Assembly: GCA_963575745.1 (NCBI GenBank)
Contig: CAUYUJ010005000.1
Coordinates: forward strand, 1-64,000
Direction: 5' to 3'
DNA length: 64,000 nt
Origin: Prorocentrum cordatum
Lineage: Eukaryota > Sar > Dinophyceae > Prorocentrales > Prorocentraceae
The notes under the pieces were generated by a model that saw only the letters and a program-made list of their open reading frames with translations, searched no databases and was not told the origin of the DNA. Shown here one piece after another: positions 63,866-64,000 of this stretch. Position numbers and translations under genes: made by a program. Positions within the stretch are counted from its first letter, which is position 1; each line of letters starts with the position of its first letter.

Positions 63866-63998
63866 CCAGTCCACAAGAAACCTTGCACAAGAAATCGAAC
63901 CCTGAGACCCCAGCACGTCCATTGACTATTGGCGTGGGAACGTCGCGCTTTTTCCACCGCGAAAATATCGAATCCCAAGAATCCCATCGAAACCTCCT
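63866..63998 (-). repeat. Intronic repeat family Q, copy 2
   Basis: CAGTCCACAAGAAACCTTGC, GAGACCCCAGCACGTCCATT and GTGGGAACGTCGCGCT match 35,335-35,470. It lies directly beside family J, as family C does at 21.07 kb. It is cut by the window end. Confidence 0.8.
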
Positions 63999-64000
63999 AT

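Overview
The window looks like nuclear DNA of a dinoflagellate. It is GC-rich and packed with triplet microsatellites. It holds decayed LINE copies of the dinoflagellate type (APE-like endonuclease, RT, RNase H, Cys-rich fingers) and a possible relict spliced leader. It also holds small exons on one strand separated by introns full of inverted-repeat elements, with GT and apparently many GC donors. No bacterial-style gene, rRNA, tRNA or CRISPR array was seen. The species cannot be named from the sequence.

Main gene (minus strand, 59,599 down to 20,707): thirteen putative exons can be chained with consistent reading phase into one gene of about 1,472 codons. The 5' exons (59.6-54.3 kb) encode low-complexity and charged segments. 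Four exons (36.8-32.7 kb) encode coiled coil. Two large homologous exons (31.77-30.74 and 23.33-22.20 kb) each encode six EF-hand-like loops, and the first also carries an IQ motif. A Pro/Ser/Ala-rich exon (21.99-21.47 kb) and a short basic C-terminal exon ending in TAG (20.71 kb) finish it. The product is probably a Ca2+-sensing scaffold. The joins are inferred, and no exon 5' of 59.6 kb was identified. A second, less certain minus-strand locus lies at 10.0-7.4 kb: a signal-peptide exon with a GTGAGT donor and two further exon candidates.

Introns and flanks: at least eleven families of short foldback elements (called A, B, C, E, H, I, J, L, N, Q and R here) are scattered through 20.1-21.4, 29.5-36.7 and 54.1-63.9 kb. 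Many lie within about 30 nt of an exon edge. Family J carries a GTAAG-like donor and a CAG acceptor in its terminal repeats, which suggests introner-like elements.

Mobile elements: a dead LINE on the minus strand (15.6-19.8 kb), an RT/C-terminal LINE fragment on the minus strand (26.4-27.3 kb), and a LINE RNase H/finger fragment on the plus strand (33.07-34.55 kb) interrupted by a perfect palindrome and an ATG microsatellite.

Satellites: 23.4-28.4 and 36.9-53.2 kb are degenerate copies of one compound repeat. It is marked by a CCCACCCACCCGCAAC box, GCGCGCGCGACGACGCGCGCG palindromes and a GAC-rich segment that has expanded into CGA arrays in some copies. Two copies are interrupted at the same internal site by a 1.9-kb element carrying a ~101-bp minisatellite. 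The first 15 kb and the last 4 kb are mostly microsatellites, minisatellites and unassigned GC-rich DNA.
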